A stretch of 64,000 bases of DNA from JBMNCQ01 sp049366715 (GCA_049366715.1 JBMNCQ010000055.1:62001-126000); one strand, 5' to 3'; counted from the first letter of the stretch, positions 27,139-35,522 are shown. Numbers and translations: made by a program. Notes: generated from the sequence alone by a model not told the origin.

Positions 27139-27218
27139 GCCCCCGGCCTCCTCTCTCTTATGTTAGAGTAAAATTTCCGGCCTAAAGTTCATTTGTATTT
27201 TTTACCGTTGAAATCTCC

Positions 27219-27257
27219 GAAAAATAAAAAAGCAGTAAAGTCTCAGAGTCCTTTACT
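27219..27257 (-). terminator. Terminator of the DMT permease gene
   Basis: AGTAAAG and CTTTACT around a 10-base loop. The minus-strand tail is GCTTTTTTATTTTT. Confidence 0.75.
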
Positions 27258-27352
27258 ACGCAGCAAATTAAAGCTTTGCTTTTGTTCTTTTCCAACAAAT
27301 CCTGGTTAATCGACCGGTATTCCTGACGCCTAATTTATCTTCCCGGGTGTTC

Positions 27353-28273
27353 TTAACCTTTTCTATCATATTTCAGTTCAAATGCCTGTTCACTATTTTG
27401 TGTTGCGCTCTTTTGAATCAGAAAAGCCGCCGTAAGAACTGCAACTGCTCCCAATACCTGTCCTCCTGTTAAAACATCTCCCAAAAAGCACACACCGATC
27501 AACATCGCCACCACAGGCTCGATATTGGCTATAATACTGGCCCGGCCTGCTTCAACCTCAGTCAGGCCGATTGTATACAGTATATAAGCTAAAGAAGTGG
27601 GTACGAGCCCTAATCCTAAACTATAAATCAGCACCTCTCCCTGGTTAAAAACCGCATATTTTTCCCATAATCTGCTCAGAGGCAATAAAGCTACCCCGGC
27701 AAAAATAAATGTGTACGTAGTAATTGTTATCGACGAGTATTTTTCGCTGGCCATTTTTCCAAAAATACTGTATAAAGCATAGCCGATTCCTGAACCTAAG
27801 CCAACAAGCAGCCCAAAGGTCGAGATCTTAATTTCCAGAGCCGGTAATAATCCCACGACAAAGCTGCAGCCTATGAATAAAATGGCCAAAGCTACTATTT
27901 TGTCCAGAGTAATTCTTTCTTTAAATATAAACCGGGATAAAATCGTCACAAAGGCAGGTGCCGTATACAAAAGAACCACAGCAACAGATAAAGAAACCTC
28001 TTGAATTGCGGTAAAATAACACCAGTTAAAAAAAACAATACTTAAAATCCCCGTTGCCAAAAAATATCTTAAATCTGCGATCTTGACTCTGAGCAGGGAT
28101 TTATCCTTTAGTAAACTGTATATAATAAGGATTCCGCTGGCCGTCAAGGCTCGGATCGCTACTATTTCGATGGGACTGAAGCCGTAATTTTTCAAGGCCT
28201 CAACAAATATGCCGATTAACCCCCAGAGGGAAGCTCCTGCGGCAATGAATAGATAAGATATATTTTTTTTCAA
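27353..28273 (-). CDS. EamA/DMT-superfamily permease
   Basis: 306 residues, ten helices in two EamA repeats (about 8-140 and 150-290). GAGVLLYTAP-like and GLTEVEAGRASIIANIEPVVA segments are typical of drug/metabolite exporters. Substrate unknown. A second, divergent EamA permease is at 39254. Monocistronic. Confidence 0.88.
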   Translation of the reverse strand: MKKNISYLFIAAGASLWGLIGIFVEALKNYGFSPIEIVAIRALTASGILIIYSLLKDKSLLRVKIADLRYFLATGILSIVFFNWCYFTAIQEVSLSVAVVLLYTAPAFVTILSRFIFKERITLDKIVALAILFIGCSFVVGLLPALEIKISTFGLLVGLGSGIGYALYSIFGKMASEKYSSITITTYTFIFAGVALLPLSRLWEKYAVFNQGEVLIYSLGLGLVPTSLAYILYTIGLTEVEAGRASIIANIEPVVAMLIGVCFLGDVLTGGQVLGAVAVLTAAFLIQKSATQNSEQAFELKYDRKG

Positions 28274-28510
28274 AGAATTATCCCCTTTACTCTATAAATA
28301 GCCTGTTTAATTCGCTTCTTTACAGCAGTTTTGGACTTTACTAAAGCAATGATCCTTTTTAAGTCCTTGTTCTTCTTTAATATTACATAGAAAAGGGGTA
28401 GTTACAAGGAATATTTTCCTCTAACCAACCCCCGTTTTAAGTTGTTATTTTCCGGCGCCGCACAATTTTTTCACGAATTTTATTTCTGCCTTTCCGGTAA
28501 GCTAAAACAG

Positions 28511-29569
28511 CTATCCCTCATAGGTAAAAAGCTCTTTAGAACCGAGCAGGGATTGGTCAATCTTCTCCTCTTCACTTGCAGGAATACTAATCGTATCCGG
28601 ATCACCGTCGCTGATATATCTTCTCTGAGGATTCTGCTCAAAATAATTCAGCCATTTATCGAACTCTTCCTGAAACACCTGGATCCGGGGAAGTTTGGCA
28701 GCGTCAAAGCCCTCTGCCGCCGGTGATTTGCTGGGTCCGGCCCCCACAAGAAGTATGGCTTTATTATGATACCGGACACCTTGATATTCTCCCTCCACTG
28801 CCCAATTCACATCCTGGGGATTTATGCCATGAGGCAAAGCCAGGGTATCCAGCTCATAACCGGGCACAACCTCCTGGACCATTTTAGCCATCTTACCGAT
28901 CTCCTCGCTTACTTCTTCCTTAGCTAATGTACTCAGCTTGGGATGATTGACCGTATGATTACCCAGGTCCATGCCAAGCTCAACGACTGCCCGCATCTTA
29001 TCCTGCCAGGAATCTTTCTGGCCGAAAGGCGTATAGTAATTTATAAAAAAGGTGGCCTCCAAACCAAAATCCGGATGTTCTTCGGCAAAAGATTTTAAAA
29101 TACCTACCGCACAATTGGGATCAATTATCCTTTCGCCGTCCTGTTCAATATATCTGAAGTGTCCTTCTGTCCCGTCATCAAAGGTTAAAACCACCGGGGT
29201 AAAGCCTGGTTCAATACTGATATTATTGGTTACAACATCCCGCAGGCTGACTAAACGGTACCCTTTTTCATAAAGGGTCTCCAGATCCCGGCGGAAGTTC
29301 GTATATGTACGGGCCCAGCGCTCTTCTTTTTCACCAATAACATGCCATTCCAAAATCATAATCTGCCCGGCTTCATTGGCCTTTATTTCCGCAGGGTCAA
29401 TCTTTGCTTCCCGGGGCTCTTGCGGCGGAGAGACCGGTTCTTGCCCGGCCGGGTCTTCTTGTTTACTCCCAGGATTAGAATCGGAGGCTTTTGTATCTTC
29501 CGGCGGTTTACCGGAACAGCCTGCTGCTAATAACACAATTACCAAAAAAATTACTGCCATCCTTTGCAT
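28511..29569 (-). CDS. Polysaccharide deacetylase lipoprotein
   Basis: 352 residues. The lipobox LLAAGCSG puts the lipidated Cys near residue 18, followed by a Pro/Glu-rich linker and a NodB-homology domain. FTPVVLTFDDGTEGH carries the metal-binding Asp pair and GNHTVNHPKLS the His pair. Deacetylates an extracellular sugar polymer, probably cell-wall or exopolysaccharide. ATG at 29569 with AGGAG 6 bases before it is preferred over an upstream start at 29644. Confidence 0.88.
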   Translation of the reverse strand: MQRMAVIFLVIVLLAAGCSGKPPEDTKASDSNPGSKQEDPAGQEPVSPPQEPREAKIDPAEIKANEAGQIMILEWHVIGEKEERWARTYTNFRRDLETLYEKGYRLVSLRDVVTNNISIEPGFTPVVLTFDDGTEGHFRYIEQDGERIIDPNCAVGILKSFAEEHPDFGLEATFFINYYTPFGQKDSWQDKMRAVVELGMDLGNHTVNHPKLSTLAKEEVSEEIGKMAKMVQEVVPGYELDTLALPHGINPQDVNWAVEGEYQGVRYHNKAILLVGAGPSKSPAAEGFDAAKLPRIQVFQEEFDKWLNYFEQNPQRRYISDGDPDTISIPASEEEKIDQSLLGSKELFTYEG

Positions 29570-29724
29570 AGTTTTCTCCTGAAACAAAATATTTGCCTCC
29601 TTGCATGGAAATTTTCGGTACGGGGAGATTCCTCCTCCCTTCAATTCTACACTCTTCTTGGCCTGCCTTCTAGCAAAATTTATCTGTTAATTACTGACAA
29701 TCACCGGCCCGAGGGGCAGCTGTT

Positions 29725-30285
29725 CTAATCCTGGTGCTGCTTATGGAGAGAACCTAGTACCGCAGCCAGAACACTGTAAAGTTCTTCCCGCTCCCGGACC
29801 GTCTCGGATTGATGATTTCTGGTGCATTCCCTGGATATTATTTCAGCATGAGCCAAAGAAAGATTAACACTGGTCAGAGATTGTAAGCAGTCCAAATAAG
29901 TGCCGTCTTTAAAGCTAAACCTGGTGATAGCGGATTCTATTGCCCGGAAATCGGCAATCTTATTTTTTAAAACATAACCTCTGGCGCCCTCATCTTTAGC
30001 CAGAGGCTCTCTGATTTTTACAGGAATAAGTATTAGGTCCGGATGTAAAGGCAGAGGGGTTGAAGTCTTGCGTCCGACTAAAATTCCATATTTTCTTTTT
30101 AACTGGGTAAGATCTACGGCAAAAACCTTAGCCAGCTTTTTGACTACCGTAGCAGTTTTATTGTTTATGATTATATTTTTACCGCCTGTTAACGATACCT
30201 GGGTGCTGTTGCCCCCCCATTGGTCATAAATAGGAATTAAATAGTTAATATCTTTCCATTCCTTATCAAAATTAAAATGATTCAT
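29725..30285 (-). CDS. ComK-like transcription factor (tentative)
   Basis: 186 residues. The central region (GGKNIIINNKTATVVKKLAK, then YGILVGRKTSTPLPLHPDLI, LIPVKIREPLAKDEGARGYV, and FSFKDGTYLDCLQS) follows the order of conserved blocks of ComK, the competence regulator of bacilli. This includes the GR-K-ST and P-L-FP-type segments and an F-x-x-G before the C-terminal part. The identification is by eye and could be wrong. GAGGGGG precedes the ATG. Transcribed alone from a promoter whose spacer is a LexA box. Confidence 0.5.
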   Translation of the reverse strand: MNHFNFDKEWKDINYLIPIYDQWGGNSTQVSLTGGKNIIINNKTATVVKKLAKVFAVDLTQLKRKYGILVGRKTSTPLPLHPDLILIPVKIREPLAKDEGARGYVLKNKIADFRAIESAITRFSFKDGTYLDCLQSLTSVNLSLAHAEIISRECTRNHQSETVREREELYSVLAAVLGSLHKQHQD

Positions 30286-30340
30286 GATTATCTAATACCC
30301 CCTCTCATAGGAAGAAATAACCGGCGAAGGCTATAGCCAA

Positions 30341-30369
30341 ATTTTACCGAACGTGTGTTCGGTTGTCAA
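30341..30369 (-). promoter_or_regulatory. Promoter with embedded LexA (SOS) box
   Basis: On the minus strand TTGACA (30364-30369) and TAAAAT (30341-30346) are separated by exactly 17 bases. The spacer is almost entirely the palindrome ACCGAAC-N4-GTTCGGT (30346-30363), whose core CGAACGTGTGTTCG equals the Gram-positive LexA/DinR consensus CGAAC-N4-GTTCG. The start codon of the ComK-like gene lies about 55 bases downstream. Confidence 0.8.
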
Positions 30370-30441
30370 GTAAAAGAATAACCGGCACCGGCCGATATTC
30401 TACAATAGCTATAGTTCTCTATAGCCAATAAATTATAGTTT

Positions 30442-30612
30442 GTTCTCTGTTCTCAGTTCTCTGTTCTCAGTTCTCTGTTCCCGGTTCTCGGTTCTCGGTT
30501 CTCTATAAACTATAAACTATGCACTATACTTATGAACCTTACCAGTTACCAGTCACCAGTCACTAACCAACTGAGAACTGGTATCTGAGAACTGAGAACT
30601 ATAATCTATAAT
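30442..30612. repeat. Heptamer short tandem repeat region
   Basis: Nine tandem 7-mers GTTCTCN or GTTCCCG at 30442-30504, then ATAAACT repeats, then ACCAGTT/ACCAGTC units near 30540-30565, then GAGAACT and ATAATCT units to 30612. All keep 7-base spacing while the unit changes, and the right side contains the reverse complement (GAGAACT) of the left unit. No gene in 30286-30625. Confidence 0.8.
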
Positions 30613-30625
30613 CTATCCTTCGTCT

Positions 30626-31456
30626 CTAAAAAGCTAAAAGTATTGTTCCAAAACCGGTATGGGCTCCGATTACCGGTCCTAATTCGCTGATGATTATTTT
30701 TTGCGGCTTTAAAGTCTCCCTGAGTTCCCGGACCAGTTCGGCCATTTCCTCCCCGGCCCTGGCATGGGTTATGCCTATTGTAGCGGAGGAGAAATCCCTG
30801 CCTGATTCTTGAGCCAGCTGAATTAATCTTTTTAGTGACTTTTTGCGTCCTCTTACTTTTTCTAAAGTCCCGATATAACCGTCAGGCAGATTATAAAGAA
30901 CAGGCTTAATATTCAAAACCTGACCAATGGCTCCTTCAATGCCGGACAGTCTGCCGCCCTTGATCAGGTTCTCCAAGGTATTTACCGTAAAATATGTACT
31001 CATCTCCCGGCGGTATTGCAGGATTTGCAAAACAATTTCCTTTAAATCCATCCCCTGCCGCGCTAATTCACAGGCTTTTAGTACCTGCAGGCCGATACCT
31101 ATACTGGCATTTAAGGTATCCACCACTTCCACCTCAAAAGGGACCATTTCCCTGGCAATCAGTGCACTTTCATAGGTGCCGCTCAAACCTGAAGACAGAG
31201 TAATGCATAAGACCGGGCCCTTTTTATGAGCCTTTGTAAAAGCGTCTGCAAAGGCTATGGGTGTAGGTCTTGATGTTTTAGGGAGTTCCCCGCCTAAGGA
31301 AAGTTTATGGTAGAAAGTTTGCTTATCAATTTCCAGCCCGTCCAGATATGTTTCATGATCAAAATGAATAAATAAAGGAACAACTTGGATTCCATATTGA
31401 TCAATAATATCTTGAGGTAAATCACATGAGCTATCTGTTACAACTTGCACCTGCAA
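30626..31456 (-). CDS. DegV family fatty-acid-binding protein
   Basis: 276 residues. VVTDSSCDLPQD (5-16), SRPTPIAFADAF (about 61-72), CITLSSGLSGTY (about 82-93) and the C-terminal HTGFGTILL (about 266-274) are the DegV signature with Ser and His lipid-head contacts. By family knowledge a FakB-type protein that presents fatty acids to a kinase. ATG start; GGAGGGATATTTTTGCAGG lies upstream. Confidence 0.93.
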   Translation of the reverse strand: MQVQVVTDSSCDLPQDIIDQYGIQVVPLFIHFDHETYLDGLEIDKQTFYHKLSLGGELPKTSRPTPIAFADAFTKAHKKGPVLCITLSSGLSGTYESALIAREMVPFEVEVVDTLNASIGIGLQVLKACELARQGMDLKEIVLQILQYRREMSTYFTVNTLENLIKGGRLSGIEGAIGQVLNIKPVLYNLPDGYIGTLEKVRGRKKSLKRLIQLAQESGRDFSSATIGITHARAGEEMAELVRELRETLKPQKIIISELGPVIGAHTGFGTILLAF

Positions 31457-31656
31457 AAATATCCCTCCAGTTCTTCCTCATCTTACAATATAATTCTTGG
31501 GAATTCAAACTAACTCCTGCTAACCGCCGTTCAAAATAATTATAGAATTTTGCCCGGAAAAAACCTTCCCGGGCCTAAGGTATTGCTTCCCGGTACCCCG
31601 TTATGCAGCCTACCCCCCGGGGACCTGCGGAATGGTGAAGGACAATCCCCTGCCGT

Positions 31657-31818
31657 TCAGCCATGGGGTTGCACCTCTTTGACAGTTTCGATTACCCTGG
31701 TCAAACCGTTAATGGATAAAGCTAAGGCCTCAAGTTTACTTTCGACCCGGACCAAGAGGTAAATGCTGATCACCATGGGAAAACCATAATTGCTAACCTG
31801 CTGCAGCAGATTTTCCAT
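31657..31818 (-). CDS. YvrJ family protein
   Basis: 53 residues from ATG at 31818. MENLLQQVSNYGFPMVISIY is the YvrJ (PF12841) hallmark: amphipathic start, NYGFP, then a single membrane helix. Usually found with DUF1659 and DUF2922 genes as here. Function unknown. It starts 26 bases inside the end of the preceding gene. Confidence 0.82.
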   Translation of the reverse strand: MENLLQQVSNYGFPMVISIYLLVRVESKLEALALSINGLTRVIETVKEVQPHG

Positions 31819-32035
31819 TCCCTTCACCCCCCGGAGTCCATTCTTCAATAATCTCTTCTTCACCCTTGATGACCTTTGCCATCACCACAAGACAGTTCTT
31901 GCATAAATGCAAATCACCGGTAACCTGGTTATTATGCCAGATGACCAGTCTTTGTTCCACCATTTCCAGCCGGTCACATAAATTGCATTTCATTTTTTTG
32001 GAAATTTGAAAGGACTGCGCTTCGATTTTATTCAA
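31793..32035 (-). CDS. Small zinc-ribbon-like hypothetical protein
   Basis: 80 residues. MKCNLCDRLE (about 15-24) and LHLCKNCLVV (about 43-52) give two CxxC pairs that could bind one zinc ion. TTG start at 32035 with AAAGGAGGAG upstream. It overlaps the YvrJ gene and lies in the DUF1659/DUF2922 cluster. No family recognised. Confidence 0.6.
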   Translation of the reverse strand: MNKIEAQSFQISKKMKCNLCDRLEMVEQRLVIWHNNQVTGDLHLCKNCLVVMAKVIKGEEEIIEEWTPGGEGNGKSAAAG

Positions 32036-32144
32036 ATTATCTCCTCCTTTATTTATCTTGCGGGCTAAAATCCGGGAACAGGCCGGGGGCCGGCTGCTGC
32101 CGGGTCTGACATCTGCTCACGGGTTCAGCTCTTGTATCTGACCC

Positions 32145-32592
32145 TCAATCTTCACCCGGCAGCTCCGTCTGACCCCCAGCCTTCACCCGGCAGCCCGTCT
32201 GACCCCCAGCCTTCACCCGGCAGCTCCGTCTGACCCCCAGCCTCCACCCGGCAGCTCCATCTGACCCCCAACCTCCACCCAGCAGCTCCATCTGACCCCC
32301 AACCTCCACCCAGCAGCTCCATCTGACCCCCAGCCTTCACCCGGCAGCCCGTCTGACCCCCAGCCTTCACCCGGCANNNNNNNNNNNNNNNNNNNNNNNN
32401 NNNNNNNNNNNNNNNNNNNNNNNNNNNNNNNNNNNNNNNNNNNNNNNNNNNNNNNNNNNNNNNNNNNNNNNNNNNNTGACCCCCAGCCTTCACCCGGCAG
32501 CCCGTCTGACCCCCAGCCTTCACCCGGCAGCCCGTCTGACCCCCAACCTCCACCCGGCAGCCCGTCTGACCCCCAGCCTTCACCCGGCAGCC
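32145..32592. repeat. 30/31-bp minisatellite interrupted by a sequence gap
   Basis: Tandem units of the form CAGCCCGTCTGACCCCCAGC plus CTTCACCCGG (30 bp), with a 31-bp variant CAGCTCCGTC and point variants (CATCTGACCCCCAACCTCC). At least five units lie left of the gap and four right of it. The mixture of 30- and 31-bp units would break any reading frame, and the long frame on the minus strand runs through unknown bases, so it is not called as a gene. Confidence 0.9.
32377..32476. other. Assembly gap (100 N)
   Basis: Exactly 100 undetermined bases inside the minisatellite, the usual placeholder for an unresolved repeat. True length unknown. Confidence 0.99.
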
Positions 32593-32600
32593 TCAGCCCG

Positions 32601-32822
32601 TCAGCCGATTAAATCGGTAACCTGCCTGTTAATCAATCTTGCACCGATTATACCGGCAAGATCCCCGCCTGTTGAACCGACGGCATTTGCTGCAATAATT
32701 TCATTCATAGCTGCTTCTACATCAGTCTGGTTCAGGTCATCCCTGGGGTCTAACACGCTTATGGTTACCCGCCCGCTAGCAGCATTTGCAAAAATCATCT
32801 GTAAAGTTTTGGTCTCAGCCAT
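32601..32822 (-). CDS. DUF2922 family protein
   Basis: 73 residues from ATG at 32822 with AAGGAGGTG upstream. METKTLQ-like start, RVTISVLDPRDDLN (about 18-31) and GARLINRQVTDLI at the end match DUF2922 (PF11148). Function unknown. It follows the DUF1659 gene by 35 bases. Confidence 0.85.
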   Translation of the reverse strand: MAETKTLQMIFANAASGRVTISVLDPRDDLNQTDVEAAMNEIIAANAVGSTGGDLAGIIGARLINRQVTDLIG

Positions 32823-32857
32823 TTTCTTCACCTCCTTACTTAACATAATCGGGGAAA

Positions 32858-33082
32858 TTATACCTCTTCCAGAGCGACTTCATTTACCCTGTTAACACCA
32901 TAGAAGGTGTGTTTTTGTAAACCGGCTATAATAGCGGCAAATTGATACACCACTTCATCGGCGGCATCAGATTTTATCCTGTTATAGCTGCGGCTTTTTA
33001 AGACAGGCTCTCCCTGGGCATCCGTCCCTGTTTGTACGATTACCTGGACCCTGGAACCTGCGGTTGTTGATACGATAGCCAT
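32858..33082 (-). CDS. DUF1659 family protein
   Basis: About 74 residues. VQVIVQTGTDAQGEPVLKSR and NRIKSDAADEVVYQFAAIIA are typical of DUF1659 (PF07872). Either of two adjacent ATG codons (33085, 33082) can be used; AAAGGGGGTGA is 5-8 bases upstream. First gene of the DUF1659-DUF2922-(zinc ribbon)-YvrJ unit. 33092-33471 upstream holds only a terminator and a doubtful 22-codon frame at 33381-33449. Confidence 0.85.
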   Translation of the reverse strand: MAIVSTTAGSRVQVIVQTGTDAQGEPVLKSRSYNRIKSDAADEVVYQFAAIIAGLQKHTFYGVNRVNEVALEEV

Positions 33083-33281
33083 CATTGTCACCCCCTTTCC
33101 TTAACCTGAGTCTATTCTAAAAAAATTTCCGGAAGAGGGGAAAACTCGTCTTGAGCTTAAAACCCGGTAATTTTTGCCTAAAACCCCTCACCCCAAGGCC
33201 GGAGGACGGCAATTATGACCCGGCCCCGGTAAAAACAACCCCAAAACCTAATTTTGCAAATACTTTGCACAGCTTCTGCAG

Positions 33282-33311
33282 CCGGCAGTGAGTCTTGGGC
33301 TGCCGGTTTTT
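33282..33311 (+). terminator. Orphan plus-strand terminator
   Basis: CCGGCAG and CTGCCGG around an 11-base loop, then TTTTT. No gene is found upstream on the plus strand, so it may remain from a lost gene. Confidence 0.5.
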
Positions 33312-33471
33312 ACTAATCTAGCGGAAAAGTGCTGTAATTAAAGAAAATTAAAACTCTCCAAGTCATTAAGGTGGAAAATAATGAAGGCTAAAGTTAGCCG
33401 GCAAAAAGGACTGCCCTTTGCAGCAGAGGTTTCAGCAGGTCATAAATAGACATGGATGCCGGCAGACATTA

Positions 33472-33509
33472 AAATACCCCCCTTAGTGTTTTAACTAAGG
33501 GGGGTATTT
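33472..33509 (-). terminator. Very strong terminator
   Basis: Perfect 16-bp inverted repeat AAATACCCCCCTTAGT / ACTAAGGGGGGTATTT with a 6-base loop, 15 bases past the small gene at 33525. Confidence 0.85.
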
Positions 33510-33524
33510 ATGGGAAGTGTATTT

Positions 33525-33641
33525 TTAATATCTCAAAAACGGTTTATACAGTTTATAAAACAGACCCTTTTTATTTCTCATCAGGCTGACGCACAAATCC
33601 ACCAAAAAAGCTGCAAAAAGGATTCCAATAAATGTCAGCAT
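33525..33641 (-). CDS. 38-residue membrane protein, type I toxin-like
   Basis: ATG at 33641 with AAAGGA 9 bases before it. MLTFIGILFAAFLVDLCVSL is a single helix, followed by a basic aromatic tail (MRNKKGLFYKLYKPFLRY). Length, one helix with charged end, AT-rich upstream region and strong terminator recall small hydrophobic toxins of type I systems, but no antisense RNA can be shown. It may equally be an ordinary small membrane protein. Confidence 0.45.
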   Translation of the reverse strand: MLTFIGILFAAFLVDLCVSLMRNKKGLFYKLYKPFLRY

Positions 33642-33836
33642 ATCATTCAATCCTTTCTAAGTTATATAACACATTTATTTATTAATATTTATTATATTAC
33701 ACATTTGTTGCAAAAGCAAATACAGGGAAAATGTATAATGTATTTTATTCTTTTAAGGACCTTTTTCCTTTTTTAACAGTCGGATATATCATGCATAAAC
33801 AAAAAAATATTACTTTCCCGCAAGGAGGTTTACATA

Positions 33837-34244
33837 ATGGGCAGATTTAGGCTTAAGCCCCTGAGATTAGAGGGATAGTCTCGGCCAGTATGAAAATGCG
33901 GCTTAATACCTGTTACAAGGATTTAGCCAAGCCGGCCGGAAAGCTTTCATTCAATCTGAATGCAATTATAAATTAATTGAGCTTTATCTGAAAAAAACGA
34001 ACCTGACAAAGCCTTAGGGATGAGCCGGCATTACCTGGAAAACAATTCTTCCGGTATGATACCTCAGGTTTACCTTTTAGCAGGGGATGCCTATCATCAA
34101 TTAGGGGAGCCCCATTTGATAGAAACTACGTGGCCGGAAAGCATCAAAGAACTAATCAAAAATAAACAAACTCTCCGGCTGAATCCTGATTTTCAGGACC
34201 CGCGCCTTAATGAATTTGCTGACCTGGCCCCAAAAAGTATTTAA
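33837..34244 (+). pseudogene. Decayed TPR-like gene
   Basis: A good ribosome site (AAGGAGGTTTACATA) precedes ATG 33837, but the frame stops after 13 codons. Coding-like text continues in other frames: GQYENAA, YLLQGFSQAGRKAFIQ, LIELYLKKTNLTK, then after another shift MSRHYLENNSSGMIPQVYLL and GDAYHQLGEPH. The spacing of small and aromatic residues is TPR-like. At least two frameshifts and one stop. Confidence 0.6.
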
Positions 34245-34246
34245 AG

Positions 34247-34293
34247 ATATAAAATCAGTGCCCCGGTCTATCGCCGGGGCACTGATTTTATAT
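34247..34293. terminator. Bidirectional terminator
   Basis: Perfect 20-bp inverted repeat ending in CAGTGCCCCGG and CCGGGGCACTG with a 7-base loop and AT-rich flanks, between the decayed gene (+) and the gene at 34288 (-). Confidence 0.85.
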
Positions 34294-34617
34294 TAAATTC
34301 TCTTTCAGCTCACTTATGCGCTTATAAATTGAGGGAAGCACCACTTCTTCCAAATAATCAACTTCCTTTTCAATATAATCTTTTTCAAGAAGACCTAAGT
34401 CGTTATAATCCTTTAATTCCTGTAAATATTCTTCAAGGATATCCTTGGAAATACTATAATGCAGCAGGTCACTGTCTACCCTTACTTCATTTTCCTCCAG
34501 AAAACAGCTCTGACACATTAAAATCTCACTTTTTTCACCATTTTCCAAAGAAATATTACTATACAATTTATCCACCCACTGCAGACAGTTTACACAAAAA
34601 TATTTATTAACCATCAT
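34288..34617 (-). CDS. Hypothetical protein with zinc-ribbon-like cysteines
   Basis: 109 residues. FCVNCLQWVDK (about 7-17) and LMCQSCFLEE (about 33-42) form two CxxC pairs, followed by an acidic helical C-terminus (LEEYLQELKDYNDLGLLEKD). Could bind zinc or recognise another protein. No family recognised. GGGGGATATG precedes the start. Confidence 0.6.
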   Translation of the reverse strand: MMVNKYFCVNCLQWVDKLYSNISLENGEKSEILMCQSCFLEENEVRVDSDLLHYSISKDILEEYLQELKDYNDLGLLEKDYIEKEVDYLEEVVLPSIYKRISELKENLI

Positions 34618-34640
34618 ATCCCCCTTAACTATCTGACTTC

Positions 34641-34994
34641 TTACTTTTCCGCTTTAACATATTTCCAGATAGCTACCATAAGCATGATGAAGGTTATTCC
34701 ATAGGCGATTACCAATCCTTGAATAAAATCTAAGAGATTAACAATGATCAAGATATAAGTAAAGCATCTTCCTAAATTTGATACCAGATCGTAGCCGGCA
34801 GTATTGACACCTAAATTTTTAAATTCTGCTCGGACCATTTTACCCATTTCACTTGTCTCCAGGGGAATGGATACCCCGCTCAGAAAAAGCAAGAAACCAA
34901 AAGACCAGGCATAAGACAGGTTGCCCATCTGATACGATTTTACCGCCATAACTAATTCCAAAGCCGTTGCCGCCATATAGCTTAATAAAAGCAA
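34641..34994 (-). CDS. Hypothetical membrane protein
   Basis: 117 residues with three hydrophobic segments (about 1-20, 28-45, 78-112). TTG at 34994 is supported by AGAGGGGCG; an ATG six codons later lacks a site. It is 23 bases upstream of the zinc-ribbon gene on the same strand. Not recognised. 34995-35219 shows nothing further. Confidence 0.55.
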   Translation of the reverse strand: MLLLSYMAATALELVMAVKSYQMGNLSYAWSFGFLLFLSGVSIPLETSEMGKMVRAEFKNLGVNTAGYDLVSNLGRCFTYILIIVNLLDFIQGLVIAYGITFIMLMVAIWKYVKAEK

Positions 34995-35220
34995 ATTAAA
35001 CGCCCCTCTTATCCCCTTATTATAGTGTATTTTTTAATTCGGTAAAAAATCACTATATCCTGCTTTTTTTAACAACAAGATTTATTAATTAAAATAGCAT
35101 AAAACATAAAAATTTATCATACGGCCCATTTCACGACATATGTTTAAACACCGCGCTTAATCACAGCGGAAGCTGCCGGTATAGCAGGAAATCATTAACT
35201 GACGGCAAGGCATATTTTAA

Positions 35221-35259
35221 CCCCAAACCACAGTAGTACAGGTAACAGAGGGTTTGGGG
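35221..35259 (-). terminator. Hairpin after the 78-residue gene
   Basis: CCCCAAACC and GGTTTGGGG, 9-bp stem, large loop, modest minus-strand tail TTAAAAT. Confidence 0.5.
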
Positions 35260-35285
35260 CTGAAAAATAACGCAGTCAGGACTGA

Positions 35286-35522
35286 TTACGGCCAGTCTCC
35301 TCTCTCATCAGTAGCCTGCCATTGTAAAGTCTCATCATCAATAGTCGTAACCTGATTTAATAAATTAATTAAATCGGCATCGTCCAGCTCTTCTACAACC
35401 TGATGCATAGACTGTCGTTTATTTTCCGGCAAAGCATCCACAAATTCATTGATTTCCTGCGTGCTGGTATTTTGTGCAAATTTCATTCCGCCGAATTTGA
35501 TGTATTTATCCCGGGGAACCAT
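35286..35522 (-). CDS. Small acidic hypothetical protein
   Basis: 78 residues, predicted helical and acidic (VVEELDDADLINLLNQVTTI), with no cysteine or membrane segment. AAAGGAGGTGGCC precedes the start at 35522. No family recognised. It is divergent from the DUF1858 gene. Confidence 0.55.
   Translation of the reverse strand: MVPRDKYIKFGGMKFAQNTSTQEINEFVDALPENKRQSMHQVVEELDDADLINLLNQVTTIDDETLQWQATDERGDWP

Noticed and set aside
31551..31572. GCCCGG/CCGGGC hairpin downstream of the YvrJ gene considered as a terminator
   Set aside because: The stem is followed by AAAATT on the minus strand, with no T-run, so the call is not supported.
32152..32583. Long minus-strand frame through the minisatellite (repeated CRVKAGGQTG)
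   Set aside because: It crosses 100 unknown bases and owes its length to the tandem repeat; 30- and 31-bp units are mixed, so the frame is not maintained biologically.
33381..33449. 22-codon frame (MKAKVSRQKG...) with AGGTGG upstream
   Set aside because: Too short, no terminator or similarity; noted only in the neighbouring entry.
33510..33776. 88-codon plus-strand frame
   Set aside because: It begins inside a terminator and is low-complexity; the opposite strand carries a better small gene with a ribosome site.
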